Below, piece by piece: positions 42,096-49,478 of a stretch of DNA of 64,000 bases; position 1 is the first letter of the stretch, and each line of letters starts with the position of its first letter. The notes under the pieces are model-generated. The model was not told where the DNA came from. It was given only the letters and a program-made list of their open reading frames with translations, and ran no database searches. The translations under genes were made by a program, and so were the position numbers. Location: contig NZ_LSLK01000165.1 in assembly GCF_002257705.1 (NCBI RefSeq), forward strand, positions 27,305 through 91,304. Direction: 5' to 3'. The DNA comes from Sporomusa silvacetica DSM 10669. Lineage in GTDB: Bacteria > Bacillota > Negativicutes > Sporomusales > Sporomusaceae.

Positions 42096-43877
42096 ATGAA
42101 GAAATTATTAACGGGAAATGAAGCGATCGCCCGTGGAGCCTACGAAGCAGGCGTAAAATATGCGTCAGCCTATCCTGGTACACCCAGCACGGAAATACTT
42201 GAGAATATTGCCACTTATAAAGAGGAGATTTTGGCAGAATGGGCACCAAATGAAAAAGTCGCTTTAGAAGCTGTTATTGGTGCATCCATCGCAGGCGCGA
42301 GATCCATGGCCTCAATGAAGCATGTTGGGGTAAACGTGGCAGCAGACCCGCTGTTTACCTATGCCTATACAGGGGTAAATGGTGGAATGGTGCTGGTTAC
42401 GGCCGATGAACCTGGCCAACATTCTTCGCAAAATGAGCAGGATAATCGTAATTATGCTAAATTTGCCAAGATAGCTATGCTGGAGCCGACAGACAGTCAG
42501 GAAGCCAAAGATATGACGAAAGCTGCGTTTGAAATCAGTGAGAAATATGATACACCGGTGTTGCTCAGGATGACGACAAGAGTATGTCACTCTAAGGGCA
42601 TTGTCGAGTGTAAAGAACGCGAAGAAGTTGGCATTATAGACTATGTAAAAAACACAAAGAAGTATATTACAGTACCAGCTCATGCCAGAATACTGCGATT
42701 AAAAGTAGAAGAGCGACTGCAAAAGCTGTTGGAATTCTCTAATAACACCAGCTTGAATTATATCGAGTGGAATAGTACCAAAATTGGTGTAATCGCCTCA
42801 GGGGGATGCTGCAGTTATGCTAAAGAAGTATTCGGCGATAGTGCGTCCTACTTAAAACTGGGTTTTACCCATCCGCTGCCAACCGAGAAGATTAAAGAGT
42901 TTTGCAAAAAAGTTGAAAAGGTTTATATTATTGAAGAAAATGATCCGTATATTGAAGAACAGGTTCGCATGTTAGGCTTTGATTGTATCGGTAAAAACCT
43001 GATTCCCTTCTGTGGGGAATTGACACCTGATGTAATCAGAAAAGCAGTTTACGGTAAAGAAAATCCGTCCATTGACTATGATGCGGATAAAGTTGTTCCA
43101 AGACCGCCAACCTTGTGTGCTGGCTGTCCACACAGAGGCTTTTTCTATACCTTGGGTAAGCGGAAAAATCTCCTGGTTTCCGGGGATATCGGCTGCTATA
43201 CTCTGGGTTTTGCTGAGCCGTACAATGCCATGGATTATAATATTTGCATGGGCGCAAGTATTAGTGCCGGTCATGGGGCGCAGCAAGTCTTTAGCATGCA
43301 AGAGAACTCACCGATGCGGGCTGTCGCTGTTCTTGGTGATTCCACCTTCTTTCACACCGGCATCAATTCTCTCCTGGATGTAGCCTATAACCGGAGTAAT
43401 ACCATTACCGTAATATTGGACAACCGAATCACCGGTATGACAGGACATCAGGAGAACCCCGGTTCAGGCTATACCTTGCAAGGCAAAGAGACCAGACCGG
43501 TAGATATAGAAAAGCTAGTAAAGGCCTGTGGCATTGATCAGGTAGTAGTTATCAATCCTAATAATCTTAAAGCAGTAGAAGACGCGCTGGATTGGGCGCT
43601 CAGCTTAAATGAACCAGCGGTAATAATCACAAGATGGCCTTGTGTATTAAAGAAATTTTCGCCGCAGGACAAAGAAGAGTTTAAGGGAAGCTTTACCAAG
43701 CGCTGTACTGTGGATACTGAAGTATGCATAGGTTGCAGAAGTTGTATTAAAACAGGTTGTCCGGCAATATACTTTGATAAAACCAGCAAAAAGGCGAGTA
43801 TCGGCTTAGACTGCGTAGGGTGCGAGGTCTGCCTCCAGGTTTGCCCGAAACAAGCGATTCAAAAGGAGGAAGCATAA
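42096..43877 (+). CDS. iorA: Indolepyruvate:ferredoxin oxidoreductase, alpha subunit
   Basis: 593 residues from ATG 42096, with AAAGGAGAG 8 bases before. The pyrimidine domain begins LLTGNEAIARGAYEAGVKYA; the thiamine-diphosphate motif is GDIGCYTLGFAEPYN with GDSTFFHTGINSLLDVAYNR. The C-terminus has two [4Fe-4S] binding sets, CIGCRSCIKTGCP and CVGCEVCLQVCP. The enzyme oxidatively decarboxylates aryl pyruvates from aromatic amino acids to aryl-acetyl-CoA, reducing ferredoxin. It stops one base before iorB starts. Confidence 0.97.
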   Translation: MKKLLTGNEAIARGAYEAGVKYASAYPGTPSTEILENIATYKEEILAEWAPNEKVALEAVIGASIAGARSMASMKHVGVNVAADPLFTYAYTGVNGGMVLVTADEPGQHSSQNEQDNRNYAKFAKIAMLEPTDSQEAKDMTKAAFEISEKYDTPVLLRMTTRVCHSKGIVECKEREEVGIIDYVKNTKKYITVPAHARILRLKVEERLQKLLEFSNNTSLNYIEWNSTKIGVIASGGCCSYAKEVFGDSASYLKLGFTHPLPTEKIKEFCKKVEKVYIIEENDPYIEEQVRMLGFDCIGKNLIPFCGELTPDVIRKAVYGKENPSIDYDADKVVPRPPTLCAGCPHRGFFYTLGKRKNLLVSGDIGCYTLGFAEPYNAMDYNICMGASISAGHGAQQVFSMQENSPMRAVAVLGDSTFFHTGINSLLDVAYNRSNTITVILDNRITGMTGHQENPGSGYTLQGKETRPVDIEKLVKACGIDQVVVINPNNLKAVEDALDWALSLNEPAVIITRWPCVLKKFSPQDKEEFKGSFTKRCTVDTEVCIGCRSCIKTGCPAIYFDKTSKKASIGLDCVGCEVCLQVCPKQAIQKEEA

Positions 43878-43878
43878 T

Positions 43879-44448
43879 ATGGTTAAGAGCATTCTTTTGG
43901 TAGGAGTAGGCGGCCAGGGCACCATACTTGCCAGCAAGCTTCTGACAACAGGCCTTATGGAAGCTGGTTACGATGTAAAAATGAGTGAAATTCATGGTAT
44001 GTCGCAAAGAGGCGGATCTGTATCTTCGCAAGTTAGATATGGAGATAAAGTGGAATCCTCAGTTATCGAAGTAGGTGGAGCAGACATCCTGGTATCTTTT
44101 GAGAAAATGGAAGCCTTACGTTGGCTGAAATATCTAAAACCAGACGGAAAAGTTGTGGTAAACGACTATGAAATAAACTCGATGCCTATTCTTTCAGGTA
44201 AATTTGATTATCCGACCGGAATTTTAGAGGAATTATCAAGCAAGGTACCAACAAAAGTAGTCCATGCAGCAAAGCGTGCGGCAGAGCTTGGTAATCCCAA
44301 GGTTATGAATGTCATATTATTAGGTACTATTATCAGATCCATGGGACTTGAGGCTATTAATTGGGAAAAAATAATCGGTGACAACGTTAAAGCAAAATTT
44401 AAAGAACTAAATTTAAAAGCTTTGACAGCAGGCATGGACTTAGTATAG
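43879..44448 (+). CDS. iorB: Indolepyruvate:ferredoxin oxidoreductase, beta subunit
   Basis: 189 residues with the gamma-type domain of 2-oxoacid:ferredoxin oxidoreductases: ILLVGVGGQGTILASKLLTT at the N-terminus and EIHGMSQRGGSVSSQVRYGD. It pairs with IorA, whose stop is adjacent. AAAGGAGGAAG precedes the start. Ends the operon; the following NrdD-tail-like gene has its own ribosome site. Confidence 0.96.
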   Translation: MVKSILLVGVGGQGTILASKLLTTGLMEAGYDVKMSEIHGMSQRGGSVSSQVRYGDKVESSVIEVGGADILVSFEKMEALRWLKYLKPDGKVVVNDYEINSMPILSGKFDYPTGILEELSSKVPTKVVHAAKRAAELGNPKVMNVILLGTIIRSMGLEAINWEKIIGDNVKAKFKELNLKALTAGMDLV

Positions 44449-44535
44449 CACCTGATAGCAGAATAACCGTAGTGGCTATTGCCTGTTATTGAATAAGTAG
44501 TATTATTGGGTATCCAACAAAGGGAGACGGTATAT

Positions 44536-44808
44536 ATGATAATTGACGGTGTAAAAGTTGTTGCAGAGTCAGAAATTACGGAAGAAGAGATTAAAGAAAT
44601 TGTTGCTGCAGAGCAGCAGCTATGGAACCGCAAAGGGAAAGAACTTGCTGCCGTACAGTTAAGTATACATGGGGATGAAATTGAAGTTAAGGCAGTTGAA
44701 CGCTCCCCAATTAAGAGAGTGCGCCGGATAACCGGTTATCTTAGTACAGAGGATCGCTTTAATTCGTCGAAGCAAGCCGAATTGGCAGACCGGTGTGCCC
44801 ATATTTAG
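44536..44808 (+). CDS. Small protein resembling the C-terminal tail of anaerobic ribonucleotide reductase
   Basis: 90 residues from ATG 44536 (AAAGGGAGACG just before). The last ~30 residues (RVRRITGYLSTEDRFNSSKQ and on to ELADRCAHI) closely follow the conserved end of class III NrdD, where RITGYLS...RWN-G-K...E--DR lies after the zinc site and glycyl radical loop. The front half (EITEEEIKEIVAAEQQLW) is unrelated and helical; there is no zinc motif and no glycyl radical. Perhaps a regulator or decoy of NrdD, or a recruited domain; uncertain. Confidence 0.6.
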   Translation: MIIDGVKVVAESEITEEEIKEIVAAEQQLWNRKGKELAAVQLSIHGDEIEVKAVERSPIKRVRRITGYLSTEDRFNSSKQAELADRCAHI

Positions 44809-44853
44809 TACTGTATCGTCCGCGGTAATTGGTATAAGGACCATTGCCGCGGA

Positions 44854-44981
44854 TAAAGTGAGACTTAGCTTCAGGTGAGGTTTTAATCCCATCTGAAGCT
44901 TAGCCGAACCTATCCAGGGACCAAGTTAATCTAAAACTCCCGCTTGTAGAAGCGGGAGTTTTAGATTAACTTGGTCATCGG
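44854..44981 (+). repeat. Dispersed repeat B
   Basis: Starts GTGAGACTTAGCTTCAGGTG, contains the hairpin GCTTCAGGTG/CATCTGAAGC, then CGAACCTATCCAGGGA and a strong hairpin CTCCCGCTTGTAGAAGCGGGAG. A second copy lies at 59408-59550 in reverse. It separates the NrdD-tail-like gene from the HD-GYP gene. Confidence 0.85.
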
Positions 44982-45016
44982 ATAATTCGTTTATATAGGG
45001 AGGCGGGGAAAAAACT

Positions 45017-46267
45017 ATGCTGTTTACTATCCACCCTAGTAATTTAGTGAGTGCATTATCAACAGCACTAGAACTGTCAACAGACGGTTTATCGAAACAC
45101 CATTGGCGAACAGCACTGATTGCAGGACGGATTGCTGAGCATATTGGTTTGAAGGAGGGGCAACAGCAGATCTTGGTATATGCCGCGCTGTTGCATGATA
45201 TTGGTGCTGTGTCCAATTGGTCTGAAAGAAAAAAACTGCAGGAATTTAAGGTGACAGATGACGTATATCGTCATGCCGAGGCTGGTTACGAGCTAGTAAA
45301 GAATTCTCAGCAGCTTGGTATACTGGCTGAGACAATCCGGCATCACCATGATAAATGGGACGGCTCTAGTCCATCAGGTCTGGCTGGTAAGGATATTCCC
45401 ATAACCAGCCGGATAATAAATCTGGCCGATCGTCTGGAGATATTGCTAAAGGACAAGGTCTACATATTTGAACAACGTCCGGCTATGTTATCAGCGATAC
45501 GAGAGTTAAGTGGCAGTTCTTTTGATCCTGAGTTGGTGCGGGCATTGCATGAGTTTGCTCGACAGGAGAGTTTTTGGCTGGACTTGACCAATCCCAACTA
45601 TTACCAGAACTTTTTTCGTCAAATTGATATCTATGGCCGGATGGTATTTAATATTGATGATGTGGTAAATATTGCCGAGGTTTTTGCTACCATCATTGAT
45701 AGAACCAGCCGCTTTACCGGTATGCATTCCCGTGGCGTTGCTCAGGTTTCGGCGTTTTTGGCTCAAGCTAGAGGATATAGTCGGGAAGAAATTAAGCTAA
45801 TAAAAATTGCCGGTTTGTTTCACGACTTGGGGAAATTGGCAATACCCAATGAACTATTGGAAAGTCCGAATAAACTAACAGATAAAGAGTTTTCCATCAT
45901 TAAACAGCATCCGTACTACACCTACCGGATTCTTGAGCAAATTGACGGCTTTTCACTTATTGCTGAATGGGCGGCCTTTCATCATGAAACCTTAGATGGC
46001 GCAGGCTATCCATTCCGTATGCCTGAATCTTCTTTAAGACTGGGTTCAAGAATTGTTAGCGTAGCCGATGTTTTTGTAGCGTTAAGCGAAAATCGGCCTT
46101 ATCGCCAGCCACTTGCAGTATGCGAAGTCGAAAGAATTATGCGGGGTATGGCAGATAATCGCAAAATAGACAGCAGGGTCGTCGCTGACTTGTTTAGCGA
46201 TAGTGGTAGCCTAAGTAATCTGTGCGAGCAGGTTGCACAAATGAGTTGGACAACCGGTGAAATTTAG
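45017..46267 (+). CDS. Protein with an HD domain plus an HD-GYP domain
   Basis: 416 residues. The N-terminal HD domain has AALLHDIGAVSNW and IRHHHDKWDG; the C-terminal one has GLFHDLGKLAIPNELLESP, QHPYYTYRILEQI and FHHETLDGAGYPFRMP, an HD-GYP form in which the GYP tripeptide is GYP. HD-GYP proteins hydrolyse cyclic di-GMP (or the related cGAMP). The first domain may be a degenerate partner or a separate phosphohydrolase. GGAGGCGGGG precedes the ATG. Followed by tRNA-Thr. Confidence 0.9.
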   Translation: MLFTIHPSNLVSALSTALELSTDGLSKHHWRTALIAGRIAEHIGLKEGQQQILVYAALLHDIGAVSNWSERKKLQEFKVTDDVYRHAEAGYELVKNSQQLGILAETIRHHHDKWDGSSPSGLAGKDIPITSRIINLADRLEILLKDKVYIFEQRPAMLSAIRELSGSSFDPELVRALHEFARQESFWLDLTNPNYYQNFFRQIDIYGRMVFNIDDVVNIAEVFATIIDRTSRFTGMHSRGVAQVSAFLAQARGYSREEIKLIKIAGLFHDLGKLAIPNELLESPNKLTDKEFSIIKQHPYYTYRILEQIDGFSLIAEWAAFHHETLDGAGYPFRMPESSLRLGSRIVSVADVFVALSENRPYRQPLAVCEVERIMRGMADNRKIDSRVVADLFSDSGSLSNLCEQVAQMSWTTGEI

Positions 46268-46316
46268 TCATGTTGACTTTTTGCCCGGCAGCAGGTAAAA
46301 TAAGAGTGTCCAATTC

Positions 46317-46392
46317 GCCGGTATAGCTCAGTTGGTAGAGCAACGCTTTCGTAAAGCGTAGGTCATCAGTTCGAATCTGATTATCGGCTCCA
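46317..46392 (+). tRNA. tRNA-Thr (CGT)
   Basis: Complete 76-nt cloverleaf: acceptor GCCGGTA/TATCGGC, D-arm GCTC-AGTTGGTA-GAGC, anticodon arm ACGCT-TTCGTAA-AGCGT with anticodon CGT, variable AGGTC, T-arm ATCAG-TTCGAAT-CTGAT, then T-CCA encoded. A terminator and an imperfect direct repeat follow, and an accessory region begins here. Confidence 0.97.
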
Positions 46393-46487
46393 GGAGATTC
46401 GCGGGTTTGCAGGTTATCTGCAAGCCCGTTTTTTATCGTTTGTCCGCCAACTTGTCCGCCGAGGTAGGTAAAAAATACAGTGTTACA
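46391..46487 (+). repeat. Direct repeat flanking the tRNA-Thr-adjacent segment, copy 1
   Basis: From the end of tRNA-Thr: GGGTTTGCAGGTT-TCTGCAAGCCCGTTTTTTAT, TTGTCCGC and ATACAGTGTTACA. The same elements recur at 47617-47701. The motif TTTGTCCGCCAACTTGTCCG is of a type often seen at the ends of tyrosine-recombinase integrase genes next to tRNAs. Confidence 0.7.
46402..46434 (+). terminator. Terminator after tRNA-Thr
   Basis: CGGGTTTGCAG-gttat-CTGCAAGCCCGTTTTTT, a perfect 11-bp stem with a T tract. Confidence 0.9.
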
Positions 46488-46521
46488 CGTTATCGAATAG
46501 CTTTCTAAGCAAAACGGCCGG

Positions 46522-46740
46522 ATGCTGGCCGCTGCAGTCAAGCAGGCCCATGTCGTCCAGATACAGCCTGTAGTACATTTTCAGGCACCAACAGTAGAAG
46601 TGGCGGCTCAAGATATTGCCAAGCGGATCAGTGCGAAGAATACAACGTTGCCACCGGCTGCATTGGCTGATAGTGATAGAACGGGTTTGCAAGTGATCTT
46701 AGCCCTCGGAGAACGGGAATATTTTCTAAAGAAATTCTAA
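46522..46740 (+). pseudogene. C-terminal gene remnant, about 72 aa
   Basis: The frame (AVKQAHVVQIQPVVHFQAPT to EREYFLKKF) is open to a stop at 46498 but has no ribosome site, and the sequence begins abruptly next to the tRNA-side direct repeat. Ala/Gln/Val-rich composition would fit the tail of a phage structural protein, but nothing specific is recognised. It may be the last trace of an element inserted at tRNA-Thr. Confidence 0.4.
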
Positions 46741-46755
46741 AAATCATAATATAAA
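46724..46755 (+). promoter_or_regulatory. Promoter with 11-bp-spaced TTCTAAA direct repeats
   Basis: TTCTAAA at 46724 and 46735, with TATAAA exactly 15 bases after the start of the second. It overlaps the end of the remnant frame and is followed by a short hairpin RNA with a terminator, not by a gene. Confidence 0.65.
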
Positions 46756-46761
46756 CTAAAT

Positions 46762-46833
46762 ATGGTGACAATAGCTTGCCACTATTGCCACCCTTTCAGT
46801 TAAAGCCGCATCTTTCGGGGTGCGTCTTTTTTT
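46762..46833 (+). ncRNA. Candidate small RNA of about 70 nt
   Basis: Between the promoter and a terminator (GCCGCATC-tttcgG-GGTGCGtCTTTTTTT) lies a near-perfect hairpin GGTGACAATAG-cttgcca-CTATTGCCACC. The two-hairpin layout resembles a compact regulatory RNA. Only a 13-codon frame exists inside. Confidence 0.5.
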
Positions 46834-46834
46834 G

Positions 46835-46946
46835 TCCAGATGGAAAGTATAAAACTTTCCCTGGATTGAACGACTATACCCCTAAAGGGCACAGGCGGCT
46901 TCTGTCGGCGTCCTGAAGGACTTGGCACAAGCCAAGTCTTTTCTTA
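46835..46946 (+). repeat. Dispersed repeat A, longer form
   Basis: TCCAGATGGAAAGTATAAAA, the insert TACCCCTAAAGGGCACAGGC, GGCTTCTGTCGGCG and ACTTGGCACAAGCCAAGTC. It begins right after the T tract of the preceding terminator. Confidence 0.9.
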
Positions 46947-46968
46947 TCATTTATTTTTATCCAATGTT

Positions 46969-47000
46969 TTCTAAACAAATTCTAAAAAATGGAGTATAAT
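46969..47000 (+). promoter_or_regulatory. Promoter with 11-bp-spaced TTCTAAA direct repeats
   Basis: TTCTAAA at 46969 and 46980 and a perfect TATAAT 15 bases after the start of the second copy. The secreted repeat-protein gene starts 48 bases after the -10 box. Confidence 0.7.
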
Positions 47001-47047
47001 ATTAAATTATGAAAGTTCGGAATTCAAACAAAGAGGAGATGTAAGAC

Positions 47048-47542
47048 GTGAAAAAATTACTTATGCTTGCTCTAGTCGGTGTACTATTATTGGTGCCAGG
47101 ATTAAATGTCTACGCCGCCCATTACTCAGATGTGTCTCCTTTACACAGATATTATAATAACTCAAATGGAGATCACTTTTACACAACTATGTTTAATGAA
47201 CTTGGTTATGGAGACGGTGGTTATGTATATGAGGGCGTCGAAGGATATGTTTATAACCAGCATAAGCGAGGAACAGTTCCTCTACATAGATATTGGAACA
47301 ACAAAATCGGAGATCACTTTTATACTACCAATTTTGAAGAACTTGGTAGGGGTAGAGATGGTTACGTCTATGAAGGTATCCAAGGCTACGTCTATAAGCA
47401 GCACCATTCGAGGACAATTCCTTTATTTAGGTATTATAATAGATCAAGTGGCGATCATTTTTATACCACGAATTCTCATGAACTCGAAAATGGTCAGGAC
47501 GGGTATGTTTTTGAAGAGATTCAATGCTACATTATTAAATAA
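47048..47542 (+). CDS. Secreted protein with three DUF5648-type repeats
   Basis: A GTG start with AGAGGAGATG upstream. Signal peptide MKKLLMLALVGVLLLVPGLN with cleavage near YAA. Three tandem units of about 48 residues share L-x-R-Y-x-N followed by GDHFYTT (LHRYYNNSNGDHFYTT, LHRYWNNKIGDHFYTT, LFRYYNRSSGDHFYTT), then GYVYEG-type endings. This is the DUF5648 repeat found in secreted hydrolases and surface proteins, probably a small carbohydrate- or surface-binding beta module. It stands alone under a TTCTAAA-repeat promoter. Confidence 0.85.
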   Translation: MKKLLMLALVGVLLLVPGLNVYAAHYSDVSPLHRYYNNSNGDHFYTTMFNELGYGDGGYVYEGVEGYVYNQHKRGTVPLHRYWNNKIGDHFYTTNFEELGRGRDGYVYEGIQGYVYKQHHSRTIPLFRYYNRSSGDHFYTTNSHELENGQDGYVFEEIQCYIIK

Positions 47543-47550
47543 TTTTCTCG

Positions 47551-47584
47551 GTTTGCCGCCTGTCGGGTTCGTCCTGGTGGGCAG
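47551..47584 (+). terminator. Terminator-like repeat shared with 5744-5780
   Basis: GTTTGCCGCCTGTCGGGTTCG and CTGGTGGGC form a stem; about 28 of 32 bases match the terminator after the 63-aa gene at 5.7 kb. Confidence 0.6.
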
Positions 47585-47616
47585 TTCTCTGTCCTTCGGT
47601 ATGGGGCGGGTTTTTT

Positions 47617-47701
47617 AGGAAATTCAAGGGTTTGCAGGTTGTCTGCAAGCCCGTTTTTTATTGATTGTCCGCAGCGGTAGTCATAAAATACAGTGTTACA
47701 A
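47617..47701 (+). repeat. Direct repeat flanking the tRNA-Thr-adjacent segment, copy 2
   Basis: AGGAAATTCAAGGGTTTGCAGG, CTGCAAGCCCGTTTTTTATT, TTGTCCGCAG and ATACAGTGTTACA repeat the sequence after tRNA-Thr, with the internal double TTGTCCGCC reduced to one. The 1.2 kb between the copies holds a gene remnant, a putative sRNA, repeat A and the secreted protein gene. Confidence 0.7.
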
Positions 47702-47795
47702 ACCGTGGGCGTCTATTTTTTTATTTAATGCTGCACTAAATTACAAAATTTGGATATAATATTGCGTATCATATAGACAAAAAGAAGGGTGCGAC

Positions 47796-47913
47796 ATGAA
47801 GGTTTACGCAGTTGTTAGGCGATATATGGATAGTCATAACTTTTGGCAAGTCAATCAACTGTTATGCTGCTGACAGGATTAGCAAAGCGCATAAAGAGTT
47901 CAAGGGTAGTTGA
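47796..47913 (+). pseudogene. Frameshifted small gene, about 38 aa if repaired
   Basis: GAAGGGTG precedes ATG. The first frame (MKVYAVVRRYMDSHNF) stops after 25 codons; one base later another frame continues GKSINCYAADRISKAHKEFK to a TGA at 47911. The switch lies at a TTTT run, and removing one T gives one smooth 38-residue helical protein. Either a real frameshift or a sequencing error. Confidence 0.45.
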
Positions 47914-47928
47914 AACAAGCAGAAAGAC

Positions 47929-47951
47929 AAAAAAAGCCGCGTTAGCGGCCG
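47929..47951 (-). terminator. Terminator of the 48-aa gene
   Basis: Minus strand GCCGC-taac-GCGGCTTTTTTT, eleven bases after the stop codon. Confidence 0.8.
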
Positions 47952-47960
47952 GGAGTAAAA

Positions 47961-48107
47961 TTACATTTTTACTGGTTTACTTGCTCTACGGACGGCAAGT
48001 AATGCTTGAGACACTACTTGCCCAATCAGACTCTTGTCTAGTCCTAAAGGGCGAACCATATTTAGAACTTCAGCTCTAAATTTTCGTTCATCAAAGTCAA
48101 TAATCAA
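47961..48107 (-). CDS. Small hypothetical protein, 48 aa
   Basis: AAGGTGGTG is followed 6 bases later by TTG. The product (MIIDFDERKFRAEVLNMVRP, then LGLDKSLIGQVVSQALLAVR) is soluble and helical and ends in a basic tail. A terminator follows its stop immediately, which strongly supports a genuine small gene on this strand despite the overlapping open frames on the other. No family is recognised. Confidence 0.6.
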   Translation of the reverse strand: MIIDFDERKFRAEVLNMVRPLGLDKSLIGQVVSQALLAVRRASKPVKM

Positions 48108-48235
48108 ATTATCACCACCTTATAGTTCTGGTTACTTTATTATACGGGTGATGTTGTTAGGAAGTGATTAAAAATGCAGACTGTACTGCACAAACTGCGA
48201 TAAAGAAATCCCTTGAATAAATATATAGATAAAAA

Positions 48236-48331
48236 AAGACTTGGCTTGTGCCAAGTCCTTTAGGGCGCCAGCAGAAGCCGTAGGGGTATAGTCGTTCTAG
48301 CCAGGGAAAGTTATACTTTTTATCTGGATAA
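48236..48331 (-). repeat. Dispersed repeat A, longer form, reverse orientation
   Basis: Minus-strand order: first hairpin module (partly changed, AAAAAGTATAACTTTCCCTGG), insert TATACCCCTACGG, GGCTTCTGCTGGCGCCC, then ACTTGGCACAAGCCAAGTC. It abuts the 57-aa gene downstream of its stop. Confidence 0.85.
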
Positions 48332-48342
48332 ATAAAGGGCGG

Positions 48343-48516
48343 CTATTCTGCCGCCCTGTCCTTGATAATCTGCTCCAATTCCTTAAGATATTCGGCATCG
48401 TTAGCAGTAGACTTGGAATTTATTGAACTATTTATTTGTTTGCGTGATAGGGCATTGTCACCAGCGCTTTTGGCATTCTCACTGGTGAATGACTTCACTT
48501 TGGATTTTTTATGCAT
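48343..48516 (-). CDS. Small Ser/Asn/Lys-rich protein, paralogue of 51031-51267
   Basis: 57 residues from the ATG at 48516, which has the perfect AGGAGGTGAT just upstream. The motif DNALSRKQINSSINSKSTAN occurs again in the product of 51031-51267 as DNSLTRAEINSSIDSTATTK; the common pattern is D-N-x-L-S/T-R-x-x-I-N-S-S-I-N/D-S. The N-terminus is basic, the C-terminus (LKELEQIIKDRAAE) helical. No family is recognised. Confidence 0.65.
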   Translation of the reverse strand: MHKKSKVKSFTSENAKSAGDNALSRKQINSSINSKSTANDAEYLKELEQIIKDRAAE

Positions 48517-48957
48517 GTAATCACCTCCTGATATAGGTTCTGTCGGGGAGTGCTTGCGCATGCACTTTAATATTATTATTATTATTTTGAAATGGGAGTA
48601 ATGATAAAATGAGTATGTGGTAACTGCTGGTATGGAATCCTAACAAGCCGGAATCGTTGCATAGCATGAATAAACGGATTATCCTTAATTGGGTGGTCTA
48701 TTTTTCCCTGGAGGAAATTATTGCCTTTTCGCCGAATTATATATAAAATGGCAGGAGGGTTTGCTATAGTTAAGAAAGCATTTTCAATCAATAATAAAAA
48801 GTAAATAATTGCTGTAGCAATAGTATTCTTCATTTATAGAGTCGTATTATTGTTCAAATAAGCACATATTATTTCAACTATAGCGTATAGTGTTGTATTT
48901 CAAATACTTCTAAATGAAACCAAACAAGCCCTTGCGGGGCTGGGGAAAGGATAAAAA

Positions 48958-49206
48958 ATGAGTATACAGGATGTTGGTAAACTATTGAAAGATGTCCCGC
49001 CAAAACAATGCGAGGTAATTACAACTATAGCTCAAAAGGTCATTCAAAGCATGAACGGCCAAGATCTTTTAGTGTCTGAGCAATTGCTATTGCCTAAAGT
49101 GCTAGAAATAGCAATAAGAGATATTAATAATACGGATGGAATAGGAGCCATAAAAGATAGAGTGATTTTAGCCGAAAGGAACGCGCGGGACGGGGCGGAG
49201 AAGTAA
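48958..49206 (+). CDS. Small helical hypothetical protein, 82 aa
   Basis: GGGGAAAGGAT precedes the ATG. The product (MSIQDVGKLLKDVPPKQCEV; EIAIRDINNTDGIGAIKDRV) is soluble and helical with one Cys. No family is recognised. A further short basic reading frame, MNMLPISRKYKLRQRRVDKK, begins at the TAATG overlap with its stop (49206-49337) and may be coupled, but it runs through the terminator hairpin. Confidence 0.5.
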   Translation: MSIQDVGKLLKDVPPKQCEVITTIAQKVIQSMNGQDLLVSEQLLLPKVLEIAIRDINNTDGIGAIKDRVILAERNARDGAEK

Positions 49207-49270
49207 TGAATATGCTGCCAATATCCAGGAAATACAAACTCCGCCAGCGGCGGGTAGACAAAAAAGTGAG

Positions 49271-49313
49271 GAAGTACTCAGCGGCTGGTATGTTGCTGAG
49301 TACTTCTATATTT
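49271..49313 (+). terminator. Terminator-like hairpin
   Basis: GAAGTACTCAGC-ggctggtatgtt-GCTGAGTACTTC with ATATTT after it: a perfect 12-bp stem downstream of the 82-aa gene. Confidence 0.65.
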
Positions 49314-49478
49314 ATTGTAATTAAACATTTTCGATAATATCAATATAACATTTATTAGTTATGATAATTTTAAAGAAAGGAATTTTTGTCTATATTTCGG
49401 CTAGCAAAGCAATAGTCCCATCAACTCTTCTTCTGATTTAATAAGGTATATTGTCTTAAAATGCAGGAGGTAAACGAA

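Noticed and set aside
47843..48079. 78-aa plus-strand reading frame
   Set aside because: It is the shadow of the 48-aa minus-strand gene, which has a ribosome site and its own terminator.
48582..48833. 83-aa minus-strand reading frame (starts MKNTIATAII)
   Set aside because: No ribosome site, and composition of the second half is not protein-like; the 48.5-48.95 kb stretch has no supported gene.
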